Shown piece by piece: positions 1-9,953 of a DNA stretch of 64,000 nt. Position 1 is the stretch's first letter, and each line of letters begins with the position of its first letter. The translations under genes and the position numbers were made by a program. The stretch is from contig CAMDHE010000007.1 in assembly GCA_945898095.1 (NCBI GenBank), forward strand, positions 1 to 64,000, read 5' to 3'. The notes below the pieces were generated by a model that searched no databases, was not told the origin of the DNA, and saw nothing but the letters and a program-made list of their open reading frames with translations. Source of the DNA: Roseateles toxinivorans (lineage in GTDB: Bacteria > Pseudomonadota > Gammaproteobacteria > Burkholderiales > Burkholderiaceae_C).

Positions 1-2
1 GC

Positions 3-638
3 GTCTTTGGTTCTGAAATGACCGGGCCCTATTACGAGTTTCTTGACGCTGGCATGTCAGTCGACCTGGCCAGCATCCAGGGTGGACAAATCCCGATCGA
101 ACCCGACTCATTTCGCTGGTTTCTTGCCGCGCCATCGGATCAGCGCTTCCTCGCCGATCCCTTGTTCCAGTCGCTGGTCAAAGCCTCGCGCAAGATCGAT
201 GCAGTCGATTTCAGTCAGTACGACATCATCTTCCTCGCCGGCGGCTGGGGGGCTGCGTATGACCTCGGCACCTCGGCGCTGTTGGGAGAAAAAATCAGCG
301 CAGCCTGGGCCGCTGGCAAGGTGGTCGGCGGGGTCTGCCATGGTCCGTTGGGCTTGTTGCTGGCGCGCGACCGGGACGGAGCCCCCTTGGTCAAAGGCAA
401 ACATCTGACTGCGGTGACCGACCGGCAGGTTGAGCAACTCGGTATCCAGATCACACCGCAACACCCGGAGCGTGAGTTGCGCGCCGCTGGCGCCTTGTTC
501 GAAAGTCGTCATGCTAGTTTTGAGCCTTTTGCCAACCATGTGGTGGTCGATGGGAAACTCGTCACCGGCCAGAACCAGAACGCCTCGGTCGAGGTCGCGC
601 AGTTGATGCTGCTGGCCGCAGGCGGCAGAACCAAATGA
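3..638 (+). CDS. DJ-1/PfpI family (type 1 glutamine amidotransferase-like) protein, 5' truncated by window
   Basis: Reading frame is open from base 3; 'IIFLAGGWGAAYDLG...GGVCHGPLGLL' matches the PfpI nucleophile elbow (VCHGP). Stop overlaps the start of the next gene. Confidence 0.85.
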   Translation, partial: VFGSEMTGPYYEFLDAGMSVDLASIQGGQIPIEPDSFRWFLAAPSDQRFLADPLFQSLVKASRKIDAVDFSQYDIIFLAGGWGAAYDLGTSALLGEKISAAWAAGKVVGGVCHGPLGLLLARDRDGAPLVKGKHLTAVTDRQVEQLGIQITPQHPERELRAAGALFESRHASFEPFANHVVVDGKLVTGQNQNASVEVAQLMLLAAGGRTK

Positions 639-2323
639 TGAAGACGAGACCTTCGATGAAATCGCGCAAAACTTTGACCATCACCGCTGTATTGCTGGGC
701 GCCCTGGCTGTACTGCTCTACGTCAATCGCCTCTACGTGTTGCAGTACACGCTGGGCTGGCATACCGACCTGATGCATCCGCGCTCCGCCAATATCCCGG
801 TGCCTTGGACTCAGGGACCCGAAAGCGCTGCCTTGCCGCCCGCGCAGCGCCCGCCGAACATCATCTTCATCATGGCTGATGACCTCGGCATCAACGATGT
901 CTCGATCGATGGCGGCGGACATGGGAACGAAGGGGTACCGACACCGAACATCGATGCCATTGCGCGCGACGGTGTGCGCTTCGACCATGGTTATGCCGGC
1001 AGCTCGGTCTGTACCGTCTCGCGCGCGGCGTTGATGACCGGCCGCTACCCCTGGCGCTATGGCGTTGAATTCACGCCACTTCCGGGTGCGATGGGCCGGG
1101 TTGCGGGCAAACTTTTTGGCGATCCTGGGCGGCTTCATCCTGTCATCGTCGACATGGACAAGGCTGGCAAGGCCAAGGACTTCAACGACCTGGGCATGCC
1201 GGCGTCTGAACAGACAATCGCGGAGTTGCTGAAGCCGCGCGGCTATCACAACATCCACATCGGCAAATGGCATCTCGGCAGCACGGCGGAGATGCGACCC
1301 AACAACCAGGGTTTTGACGAGAGCCTGTTCATGGAGAGCGGCCTTTATCTTCCGGAGAACGATCCTCGGGTGGTCAACTCGAAACAGGATTTTGATCCGA
1401 TCGACAAATTTCTCTGGCCGAATATGCGTTTCGGCGTCAGCTTCAATGCAGGCAAATGGTTTGAGCCCAGCAAATATCTGACTGATTACTTCACTGACGA
1501 AGCGGTCACCGCAATCCGCAAGAACAAGCACCGGCCTTTCTTCATGTATCTGGCGCATTGGGGTGTGCACACGCCGCTGCAGGCCAGCAAGGAAGATTAC
1601 GACGCGCTCTCGCATATTCCTGACCATCGCCGGCGCGTCTATCTGGCAATGATCCGGTCTATCGATCGCAGCGTCGGGCGCGTGCTGAAGGCCTTGCGCG
1701 ACGAAGGCCTGGAGGACAATACGATCGTCGTTTTCGCCAGCGACAACGGCGCCCCCAACTACATCGCTCAGCCCGATCTCAATCAGCCCTACCGGGGCTG
1801 GAAGCTGACGATGTTCCAGGGCGGCTTGCGCGTGCCCTATGTGGCGAAATGGCCAGGCCATATCCAGCCGGGTTTGCAATACAAACAGCCGATTTCCAAT
1901 ATCGACATGCTGCCCACCTTGGTCGCCGCAGCTGGAGGCCAAGTACCGACTGACCGGAAGATTGACGGCGTCAACCTGCTGCCTTTCCTGGGCCAGGGCA
2001 GTACAGCCAAACAAGCCGGTCGTCCGCTGTTCTGGCGCGATGGCCCTTATCGCGCAGTGCAGGATCAGGGTTGGAAACTGATCGAAGCGGTTCGGCCCAA
2101 GAAGGATTGGCTTTTCAACCTTGCCATCGATCCGACCGAAAAAACCAATCTCGCCGACAAGGAGCCGCAAAAACTGGCGCAATTGAAGGCGCTCATGCTG
2201 GCCCATCATGCCAAGATGCCGGCGCCACTTTGGGATACCTTCGTGGAAATGTCGATATTGATCGACAAGACCTCTGACCAGAAGCCTTTGCCGGAAGACG
2301 AATACGCTTACTGGTACAACTGA
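635..2323 (+). CDS. Membrane-anchored sulfatase (arylsulfatase family)
   Basis: 'PNIIFIMADDLGINDVS', 'SSVCTVSRAALMTGRYPWRYG', 'IHIGKWHLG', 'FASDNGAPN' are sulfatase family motifs; N-terminal hydrophobic anchor. Confidence 0.92.
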   Translation: MMKTRPSMKSRKTLTITAVLLGALAVLLYVNRLYVLQYTLGWHTDLMHPRSANIPVPWTQGPESAALPPAQRPPNIIFIMADDLGINDVSIDGGGHGNEGVPTPNIDAIARDGVRFDHGYAGSSVCTVSRAALMTGRYPWRYGVEFTPLPGAMGRVAGKLFGDPGRLHPVIVDMDKAGKAKDFNDLGMPASEQTIAELLKPRGYHNIHIGKWHLGSTAEMRPNNQGFDESLFMESGLYLPENDPRVVNSKQDFDPIDKFLWPNMRFGVSFNAGKWFEPSKYLTDYFTDEAVTAIRKNKHRPFFMYLAHWGVHTPLQASKEDYDALSHIPDHRRRVYLAMIRSIDRSVGRVLKALRDEGLEDNTIVVFASDNGAPNYIAQPDLNQPYRGWKLTMFQGGLRVPYVAKWPGHIQPGLQYKQPISNIDMLPTLVAAAGGQVPTDRKIDGVNLLPFLGQGSTAKQAGRPLFWRDGPYRAVQDQGWKLIEAVRPKKDWLFNLAIDPTEKTNLADKEPQKLAQLKALMLAHHAKMPAPLWDTFVEMSILIDKTSDQKPLPEDEYAYWYN

Positions 2324-2328
2324 GGCTC

Positions 2329-3417
2329 ATGAGAGCGACGCTGTATGGCTGGCATCTGTCCTATTTCACCGGCAAGGTGCTCTGCTACCTGCGCTACAAA
2401 CAGATCCCTTTCGATCATCAGGCGGTGAATCTGTTGACCTTGGCCTGGCGCATCAAGCGCAGGACGGGTGAGTTGGTGATGCCGGTTTTGGTCACCGCTG
2501 AAGGCGAATGGCTGCAGGACTCCAGCCACATCATCGATCGGCTGGAAGAGGCCTTTCCAGCGCGACCGGTGATTCCATCGACACCGGTGCAGCGCTTTCT
2601 TGCCTATCTGCTGGAAGCCTGGGGCGATGAATGGTGGGTGCCGGTCGCGATGCACACGCGTTGGACCCATGCAGAAAATTACGCCTTGTTCGAACGCGAA
2701 GCCGGCGCCAGCCTGCTGCCGAAATCGCCCGCCTTTTTGCAGCGCCTGGCTGCTGCCAAGGTGGCAAAAGGTTTGCGAAGCTATTTGCCGGCGGTGGGCG
2801 TGCGCCCGGAGCAGTTCGACTTGCTCGACGCCTGGACGGTCGACATGCTCGACCTGCTGGAGCGGCATTTCGAGCAGCAGCAATTTCTCTTGGGCGCCCG
2901 TCCTTCGCTGGGAGACTTCGGCTTGGTCGGCACGATGTATGGCCACCTCGGTCGTGACCCCTGGCCGGCCAGGGAGTTGGTGGGGCCGCGCCCGCATCTT
3001 CGAGCCTGGATCGACAGAATGGCCTCGCCACAATCGCTGCCTGACGTCGGGCATGACGGGGACCAGCTAGCACCGACCTTGCTGCCGATTCTGCGCAAGA
3101 TTTGCAGCGAGTTTTTGCCGCTTGTCGAAGGTATCAACCAGCAGGTCAGGGCGCTGCTGCCCCAATGGCCGAGCGGGAAAGTCTTGCCACGCCGCCTGGC
3201 CGATGTTGAGGTCAGGCTGGGCAATGGCGTCTTCCGGCGCGCCGCTTTGCCTTACACGCTCTGGATGGTGCAGCGAGCGCTGGACTGCTACCGGGTCATG
3301 ACGCTGGATGAGCAGGAGAAGTTGCGCGAATTCTTGGCTACAGTCGGCGGCTTGTCCTGGCTGACACTCGAGTTGCCGCGCTTGCAGCGGCGCGGCCTGC
3401 GGGTATTTTTTGAATGA
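2329..3417 (+). CDS. Glutathione S-transferase-like protein (GST N-terminal thioredoxin fold)
   Basis: 'LYGWHLSYFTGKVLCYLRYKQIPFD...VMPVLVTAEGEWLQDSSHIIDRLEE' is a GST N-domain pattern; C-terminal 'PSLGDFGLVGTMYGHL'. Confidence 0.8.
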   Translation: MRATLYGWHLSYFTGKVLCYLRYKQIPFDHQAVNLLTLAWRIKRRTGELVMPVLVTAEGEWLQDSSHIIDRLEEAFPARPVIPSTPVQRFLAYLLEAWGDEWWVPVAMHTRWTHAENYALFEREAGASLLPKSPAFLQRLAAAKVAKGLRSYLPAVGVRPEQFDLLDAWTVDMLDLLERHFEQQQFLLGARPSLGDFGLVGTMYGHLGRDPWPARELVGPRPHLRAWIDRMASPQSLPDVGHDGDQLAPTLLPILRKICSEFLPLVEGINQQVRALLPQWPSGKVLPRRLADVEVRLGNGVFRRAALPYTLWMVQRALDCYRVMTLDEQEKLREFLATVGGLSWLTLELPRLQRRGLRVFFE

Positions 3418-3427
3418 GGGAATTTCG

Positions 3428-4459
3428 ATGAAGATGGAAGTCAATCGTTGGTCCCGGCAAATCATCGTCGGTGTCTTGCTGATTGCTAGCTTGGCCGTTT
3501 GGTTTGGTTGGAGCCATCGTCCCGGGCGCGGGGTGCAGGGCGAACGGCTCAGCTGCGAATTGCCGGCACAGAAGGTAAATTCACCTCATGCGGGCATGCA
3601 ATGGGTGCCTGGCGGCAGCTTCGAGTTGGGCGACAGCGTCTATGCCGAAGAGCAACCCTTGCAGGTCACCAAGGTCGATGGTTTCTGGATCGACCGTACC
3701 GAAGTCACCAATGAAGAATTTGGTCGCTTCGTGAAAGCCACCGCTTATGTCACGGTGGCCGAACGCGAAGTCGATGCGATGACTCACCCGGAGCTTCCTG
3801 CCGATATGCGCAAAGCGGGTGCCGTGGTTTTCGTGATGCCGGAGGCGATCCAGGGCAAAAGCGACATCACCCAATGGTGGCGATATATCCCCGGCGCCCA
3901 ATGGCGCCATCCGGGCGGGCCGCAGACTTCAATCGACGGCCGTGGTGCTTTCCCGGTCGTGACGGTGACGCTTGAAGACGCAAGAGCTTATGCCAAATGG
4001 AAGGGCCGCATGTTGCCCAGCGAAGCGCAATGGGAATGGGCGGCAAGGGCGGGACAGTCCAAGGCGGGGATGGACCATGAGCAACCGGCGCAGGCCAATA
4101 CCTGGCAAGGTCTGTTTCCGGTCGCCAATTCAGGCCAAGACGGTTTTCTCGGTTTGGCGCCGGTCGGCTGCTATCAACCGAATGCACTCGGGCTCTTTGA
4201 CATGATCGGTAATGCCTGGGAACTCACGACCGATGCTTGGCGGCCAAACCATAGCCAGCCTGTGATGGCTGAACCTGACCAGATGCCTTCCGGAATGGCG
4301 GCAATGGGTGGAGCGCAGCGAGTGATCAAGGGCGGATCGTTTCTGTGCGCGCCGAATTTTTGTGCCCGCTACCGTTCCGGCTCGCGCCAGCCACAGGACG
4401 AAGACCTCGGCGCCAGTCATTTGAGCTTTCGCACCATCCTGATCGCACCCGGACCATGA
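3428..4459 (+). CDS. Formylglycine-generating enzyme (SUMF1/EgtB/PvdO family)
   Basis: 'MQWVPGGSFELGDSVYAEEQPLQVTKVDGFWIDRTEVTNEEFGRFV', 'LPSEAQWEWAARAG', 'KGGSFLCAPNFCARYRSGSRQPQDED' with the paired Cys of aerobic FGE. Start chosen at ATG 3428. Confidence 0.92.
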   Translation: MKMEVNRWSRQIIVGVLLIASLAVWFGWSHRPGRGVQGERLSCELPAQKVNSPHAGMQWVPGGSFELGDSVYAEEQPLQVTKVDGFWIDRTEVTNEEFGRFVKATAYVTVAEREVDAMTHPELPADMRKAGAVVFVMPEAIQGKSDITQWWRYIPGAQWRHPGGPQTSIDGRGAFPVVTVTLEDARAYAKWKGRMLPSEAQWEWAARAGQSKAGMDHEQPAQANTWQGLFPVANSGQDGFLGLAPVGCYQPNALGLFDMIGNAWELTTDAWRPNHSQPVMAEPDQMPSGMAAMGGAQRVIKGGSFLCAPNFCARYRSGSRQPQDEDLGASHLSFRTILIAPGP

Positions 4460-5814
4460 CGATGTTCCGGCGTTTGCTGCTGCTCTTGCTATTGCCTTTG
4501 CTGATCACTGGCGGGTTGTTGTACAGCCATGCCGAACAAATCGTGCTGGGTGCTGAAGCCTATATCTATGGCTATCCGCTGGTGATTGTCGATGTGACCC
4601 GAGCTGTTGCCGCGCAGACTATTGGATCTGAGTCTCATTTGACCCGGGTGCGCCGCTTCCCCGACGCCAGCTTCAAAGGCGTGGTCAGGCCGAATGTAGA
4701 CACGCTCTACACCACAGCCTTCATCGACATGGCGCAAGGGCCTTGGGTTTTCGAGATGGCGGCCAATGATCAGCGCTATGAGTTGATGCCCTTCATGGAT
4801 GCCTGGACCAATGTCTTTGCCGTGCCAGGCACAAGGACCAGCGGCAGCGCAGGCGGGCGCTTCCTGCTGGCTGGGCCGGGTTGGCAGGGCCTGGTTCCGG
4901 ATGGACTGACCCTGTTGCGGGCGCCGACGCAAATAGTCTGGTTGCTCGGCCGCACACAGACCAATGGCGTCGCCGACTATCCTCTGGTACACCGCTTGCA
5001 GGACGCTTTGAGCTTGCGCTCGCTGGCCGATTGGCAGACCGGCCGAAAGATCGAAAATGTAGAACCGACCCGACTGGTGCCGCAGCAGCCACCCTTGCTG
5101 CAGATGCAGGGCATGGGAACCGTGGAATTCTTCGACCGCCTGGCCCGCTTGATGGTGGGGAATCCACCAGCCGAAGCCGATGGCCCGATGCTGGTGAAGT
5201 TGAAGCGTCTGGGGATTGCGCCAGGCCAAGCGCCGCAATGGGGGCTGCTCGACCGCTGGAGCGTCAGCCTGGGGCGCTGGATCGCCGATTGGACGGTGGC
5301 CAAGGAGTTGAAAAAGCCCCGCGACCTGGTGCATGGCTGGTCAACGCCGCCAGCGCAACTGGGTCAATATGGCAGCTTCTACAACACCCGTGCGGTAGTG
5401 GCGATGGTAGGCCTGGGTGCCAACCTGCCGGCCGACGCGATGTACCCGAATACGCGCGTTGACAGCCAGGGACGGCAGTTGCAAGGTGATCACCAATACC
5501 GTCTGCATTTCGAAGCTGACCAGTTGCCGCCGGTGAAGGCCTTCTGGTCGCTGACGGCCTATGGTGCCGATGAGTTCCTGATCGCCAACCCCTTGTCCCG
5601 CTATGCGCTGGGCGACCGTGACCCGCTGCAGTTCAATCCCGATGGCTCACTCGACCTCTGGGTCCAGGCCAACTCGCCGGGACCGGCACGCCAATCAAAT
5701 TGGTTGCCGGTCAAAGCGGGCGAATCCTTCTTGCTGAACGCCCGGCTTTACTGGCCGAAAGAAGCAGCTTTGAACGGCCAGTGGGGCATGCCGGCAGTAG
5801 AACGAGTCGACTGA
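4456..5814 (+). CDS. DUF1254/DUF1214 domain-containing protein, exported
   Basis: ATGA overlap with upstream gene at 4456; hydrophobic N-terminus; 'AYIYGYPLVIVDVTR...RPNVDTLYTTAFIDMAQGPWVFE' (DUF1254) and 'FWSLTAYGADEFLIANPLSRYALGDRD' (DUF1214). Confidence 0.85.
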   Translation: MTMFRRLLLLLLLPLLITGGLLYSHAEQIVLGAEAYIYGYPLVIVDVTRAVAAQTIGSESHLTRVRRFPDASFKGVVRPNVDTLYTTAFIDMAQGPWVFEMAANDQRYELMPFMDAWTNVFAVPGTRTSGSAGGRFLLAGPGWQGLVPDGLTLLRAPTQIVWLLGRTQTNGVADYPLVHRLQDALSLRSLADWQTGRKIENVEPTRLVPQQPPLLQMQGMGTVEFFDRLARLMVGNPPAEADGPMLVKLKRLGIAPGQAPQWGLLDRWSVSLGRWIADWTVAKELKKPRDLVHGWSTPPAQLGQYGSFYNTRAVVAMVGLGANLPADAMYPNTRVDSQGRQLQGDHQYRLHFEADQLPPVKAFWSLTAYGADEFLIANPLSRYALGDRDPLQFNPDGSLDLWVQANSPGPARQSNWLPVKAGESFLLNARLYWPKEAALNGQWGMPAVERVD

Positions 5815-5819
5815 ACCGG

Positions 5820-6614
5820 TCACTCAAAATCTATCGTCAGACAGGGCAAGGCCTGGTCGAAGTTCGAGCGCCATTGCTCGCCAGCTTGCACCGGCCAGGC
5901 ATCGGTCCAGGTACCGGTGGTGACGATGTCGCCCGCGACAAGATCTGGTGTGCCGGGGCAAGAGCGCAACTCATTGAGGAAATGCAGCAAAGCGCGCAGC
6001 GGACTGTCCAGCACATAGGAGGCGCGCCCGGTTTCAATCAGTTCACCGTTTCTGGACAAGTCCAGGCAAGAGCCAGCCAGCAGATGATGCAGTTGCTCTG
6101 CGTTGCCGGCCAGATCGGCGATCGGCAACTTCTTGCCGACCAGCAACTTGCCGTGCAGACCACCGTCGGCGACGGTTTGCGCGGGTACGAATTTCCAGTC
6201 GGGTAGGTGCGACTGAACGATCTCAAAACCCGGCGCGATCCACTCCAGAGCCTCGAACAAATCCTCCAGGCTGGCATGCTGGCGCGGTGTCGCCTTGAAA
6301 CCGAACACGACCTCGGGCTCGATCCTCGGTTGGCTCAGGTGGGCCAGGGAAATCCGGCCGACGCCTTCGCATTCAGTCACGCTGCTGTCCCACATCGAAC
6401 CCCAGATCGGGGCGAACACCTGGTAGCGGGACCAGATCGTGCGGTTGGTGAAACCGATCTTGAAGCCACGCGGTATCTCGCCGCGCGCAATCCGCAGCCT
6501 GCGCACTGCCAATGCGGATTGATAGGCTTCAGGCAATGCACCAAAATCGGCGCGCAAGACCGGCCATTGTTCACCGCTGTCGCCATATGCGATCAGTTCC
6601 TGGGGTGTCAGCAT
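5820..6614 (-). CDS. 2-keto-4-pentenoate hydratase / fumarylacetoacetate hydrolase-like protein
   Basis: 'GFKIGFTNRTIWSRYQVFAPIWGSMWDSSV', 'PRIEPEVVFGF', 'GDIVTTGTWTDAWPVQAGEQW' resemble hydratase/decarboxylase family proteins. Confidence 0.8.
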   Translation of the reverse strand: MLTPQELIAYGDSGEQWPVLRADFGALPEAYQSALAVRRLRIARGEIPRGFKIGFTNRTIWSRYQVFAPIWGSMWDSSVTECEGVGRISLAHLSQPRIEPEVVFGFKATPRQHASLEDLFEALEWIAPGFEIVQSHLPDWKFVPAQTVADGGLHGKLLVGKKLPIADLAGNAEQLHHLLAGSCLDLSRNGELIETGRASYVLDSPLRALLHFLNELRSCPGTPDLVAGDIVTTGTWTDAWPVQAGEQWRSNFDQALPCLTIDFE

Positions 6615-6656
6615 TGAAGTCTCCTGAATTTTGGGACGGTTGTGCCAGCGCCTCGC

Positions 6657-7535
6657 TTATGGCTTGGCCGCGCTCGCTGCGGGCAGGGGCCGCGGCGCGG
6701 TGACCTGGACATCGATCTTTCCAGCCACCGATTGATAAGCTGATTTTTCAGCGAGTTCAAGCAATTTCTCGGCCAGCATTTCGCCGGGAAGATGGCGGCC
6801 GACATCGGCCGATTGTGAATCGGGATCGTGGTATTTGACGTTGTCAAACTGAGGCTTGCGCGACAGCACGGTCAGGCTGGCCGCATCGATTGTGATGCGC
6901 TCGAAATAGAGGTACGGCGCAACATAGGTCGACGCATTGCCGGTCTCACCGGTGCGCGGATTGATGGTCCGGTCCGGGCCTGGCGTATCGCCGGGCAACT
7001 GGGTAATTCCGCTGTCTAGAAACTGGATCGACATACTGGCCAGTGGTTGGACATAGACGCCGATGCCGCCCAGCTTGGTTCCCATGCCTTTGCGTTCGAA
7101 GCTCACGTATTTGGGCAGCAAAGCCTCGATGCGGGTCCATTGCCGCCGGTCCGGTATTGGACGCAGATGGTCGATCAAGGCTTGCAGCAGCATCGCATCG
7201 CGCTTGGCACCCCAAGAATCGTCGAGCTTTTGGCGCATCGCTGCATCGGGTTCCCAGACCAACAGCACCCGTTCTGCATCGGGCTCAACCGATTCAATCG
7301 CCCGGTCAAGACCGCGTAACAAGGTCAGATTGAGCGCCTGTCCCGCGATCGGCAATACGCCACGGTCCACCGGCTCGAGATGGCTGCCGGTGCCGGACTT
7401 CTGCCGCGAAATGCTGACTTGGTCGCCGACTGCTGCCAGCAAGGCGATCACCGGCTTGCCGGGCGCTTGAGCCATGGCGCTGGTGCAAATAAAAAACAGG
7501 CTGGCAAGCATGGCTTGGCCGGGGAATTTGTTCAA
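6657..7535 (-). CDS. Secreted hypothetical protein
   Basis: Long ORF; probable TTG start at 7535 preceded by GGAGG gives the signal peptide MNKFPGQAMLASLFFICTSAMAQA. No family recognised. Confidence 0.6.
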   Translation of the reverse strand: MNKFPGQAMLASLFFICTSAMAQAPGKPVIALLAAVGDQVSISRQKSGTGSHLEPVDRGVLPIAGQALNLTLLRGLDRAIESVEPDAERVLLVWEPDAAMRQKLDDSWGAKRDAMLLQALIDHLRPIPDRRQWTRIEALLPKYVSFERKGMGTKLGGIGVYVQPLASMSIQFLDSGITQLPGDTPGPDRTINPRTGETGNASTYVAPYLYFERITIDAASLTVLSRKPQFDNVKYHDPDSQSADVGRHLPGEMLAEKLLELAEKSAYQSVAGKIDVQVTAPRPLPAASAAKP

Positions 7536-7915
7536 TTTGTAAAGTCCTCCGTGTTCGATTATGCCGAGCGCTTTTTCTGCGGCTGGCGTTGCCCTGCAGA
7601 TTGTCGCCTTCAGGGTTCTGGATGGTTGCAGACATTTTTGCGCATTGGCGCGCGGCATCTTGTCATTCGGGTTTACATGAAGGAAAAATCGAAGCCGAGG
7701 GCTCGATACTGGAGCGCTGAAAAACATTGGTGATGATCCAGAGATACAAGCCAAGAGTCGCAAGGCTCATTGCCGCTTTTTGGCAAGAATTTGATGCCAG
7801 AGAATCCGGAACGCCCAGCCTTGACAGGCTTTGGGCCTTGCTCGCTTGAATTGATTTTTGAACCCGGATGATAGAAGTGAATGAACGAAAAATTGAATCC
7901 ACAGCAGGAGAGACC

Positions 7916-8917
7916 ATGACCCATTTCAAGCAAAGCACCATCGATTCCAACCGGGCCGGCAGATTGTTGCTGGCAGCATTGCTGGCCATCGTCCCGCTCG
8001 GCCAGGCTTGGGCCCAGGCATGGCCGGCCAAACCGGTCAATATCGTCGTGCCTTTCCCGCCCGGCGGGGGGACTGATGCCTTTGCACGACCATTGTTTGC
8101 GGTCATGAGTCGCAATACCGGCAAACAGTTCTTGATCGACAACAAAGGGGGGGCAGGGGGAACTGTTGGCGCAGGTGTCGCAAGCCGCGCCAGCCCCGAT
8201 GGGCACAACTTCTTCATGGGAGCCGTGCATCATGCGATTGCTCCGTCGATGTACCCAAGGCTCGACTACAACATCGAGACTGACTTTGTGCCGGTTGGCC
8301 TGATTTCCAGCGTGCCCCAGGTGATCGTCGTGAATCCGCAGCGTGTACCCGAGACCGACTTGAAAGGCTTGATCGAGTATTTGCGCAAGAACCCCGGCAA
8401 GCTGAATTACGGATCGGCCGGCAATGGCACCTCGCACCATCTGGCGGGTGAACTCTTCAAGTTGCAGACCCAGACCTTTATCACCCATATTCCGTACCGT
8501 GGCGCAGGTCCAGCGCTGCAGGACCTGATTGCAGGTCAGGTGGATTTGATGTTTGACGGCCTCGGATCATCGGCGGCTCATATCAAGAATGGGCGGATCA
8601 AGGCTCTGGCAGTCGCTTCTGAAAAAAGAGCGCCAGGCTTCGCCGATGTCCCATCGTCAGTTGAAGCCGGTTTGCCGAGTTATCAAGTGGCAACCTGGTA
8701 CGGACTCTGGGCGCCCAAGGGCACGCCACCTGCCTTGATCGAACAGATGCAAGCCGAGATGAAGAAAGCCCTCAACAGCGAAGAGCTGAAGGCCAGTTGG
8801 GCTTCTCTTGGCGCCAATCCACCCAATCTGTGGGGTCCGGACTTCGGCCGCTTTGTCGGCAGCGAAATCAAGCGCTGGGCCGAGGTGGTGAAGACCTCGG
8901 GTGCCAAGTTGGAATGA
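7916..8917 (+). CDS. Bug-family (tripartite tricarboxylate transporter-type) substrate-binding protein
   Basis: Signal peptide then 'WPAKPVNIVVPFPPGGGTDAFARPL...NKGGAGGTVGAGVASRASPDGH', a typical Bug receptor. Confidence 0.92.
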   Translation: MTHFKQSTIDSNRAGRLLLAALLAIVPLGQAWAQAWPAKPVNIVVPFPPGGGTDAFARPLFAVMSRNTGKQFLIDNKGGAGGTVGAGVASRASPDGHNFFMGAVHHAIAPSMYPRLDYNIETDFVPVGLISSVPQVIVVNPQRVPETDLKGLIEYLRKNPGKLNYGSAGNGTSHHLAGELFKLQTQTFITHIPYRGAGPALQDLIAGQVDLMFDGLGSSAAHIKNGRIKALAVASEKRAPGFADVPSSVEAGLPSYQVATWYGLWAPKGTPPALIEQMQAEMKKALNSEELKASWASLGANPPNLWGPDFGRFVGSEIKRWAEVVKTSGAKLE

Positions 8918-9098
8918 GCGGCATGCTTAGGGATGCTCTGCATCGATCCGTCTGAGAAGAGGGATTTTGCGGGTCGGAGCGTCTGTTTGACTGGGTAGCG
9001 TCAAGACCCTGGAGCCTTGCAGCGCCTGATTGAAGCAAGAACCCGGGTTTTGACCGCAGGCAAGCTGCTGCCAGGCAGTCTGCACAAAGCGCCCAAGC

Positions 9099-9881
9099 TC
9101 ACCAGTTCGGTTTGCGCTTGTCGATGAAAGCCTGCACGCCTTCGAGCGCGCTGTCGTCCATCATGTTGCAGGCCATCGTTCGGGTGGCATCGGCATAAGC
9201 TTCGTTGATCCCGAGCTCAAGCTGCCGATAGAACAGCGCTTTTCCAAGCGCCAGCGCGACGCGCGGTTTGGCCGTGATCGACTCGACCAGCGATGCCACT
9301 TCGGCTTCGATGTTGTCAGCAGCCACCACGCGGTTGATCAATCCCTGGGCGCGGGCCTCGTCGGCCGAAATAAATGCGCCGGTCACCAGCATTTCAAAAG
9401 CTGCTTTGCGGCCCAGATTGCGCGACAGGGCGACGCTCGGTGTGGCACAAAACAACCCGAGGTTGACGCCGCTGACCGCAAAGCGCGATTCAGCCGAGGC
9501 GACCGCCAGGTCGCACATCGCCACCAGTTGACAGCCGGCCGCAGTGGCAATGCCTTGCACTTGCGCGATCACCGGTACTGGCAAAGCCTGCAAGCTCAGC
9601 ATCATCCGCCCGCATTGCGCGAAAAGACGCTCGTAATATTCTTTGGAAGGCGCAGCGCGCATTTCCTTCAGGTCATGGCCGGCACAGAAAGCCCGGCCCT
9701 GGGCCTTGATCACCAGCAGCCTGGCGTCATCGTTGCAGGCAATCGCGTCGAGCTCGAGTTGCAGCGCGTCAAGCATCGCTTCCGACAGGGAATTGAATGC
9801 CTGCGGCCGGTTCAGCGTCAAGGTGATCACGCCGCGTGAATCCTGGCTGCGCAAGAGCAACGGGTCTTCGGTTGTCAACAT
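9099..9881 (-). CDS. Enoyl-CoA hydratase/isomerase (crotonase) family
   Basis: 'GVITLTLNRPQAFNSLSEAMLDAL', 'GRAFCAGHDLKEM', 'ATAAGCQLVAMCDLAVAS'. Confidence 0.93.
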   Translation of the reverse strand: MLTTEDPLLLRSQDSRGVITLTLNRPQAFNSLSEAMLDALQLELDAIACNDDARLLVIKAQGRAFCAGHDLKEMRAAPSKEYYERLFAQCGRMMLSLQALPVPVIAQVQGIATAAGCQLVAMCDLAVASAESRFAVSGVNLGLFCATPSVALSRNLGRKAAFEMLVTGAFISADEARAQGLINRVVAADNIEAEVASLVESITAKPRVALALGKALFYRQLELGINEAYADATRTMACNMMDDSALEGVQAFIDKRKPNW

Positions 9882-9953
9882 AGCGAATGCTCCTGTTTCA
9901 GTGGCTGCCTGATGATGCCATGCATTGCCGTCGGACTTCCAGCTCGGTCCCGG

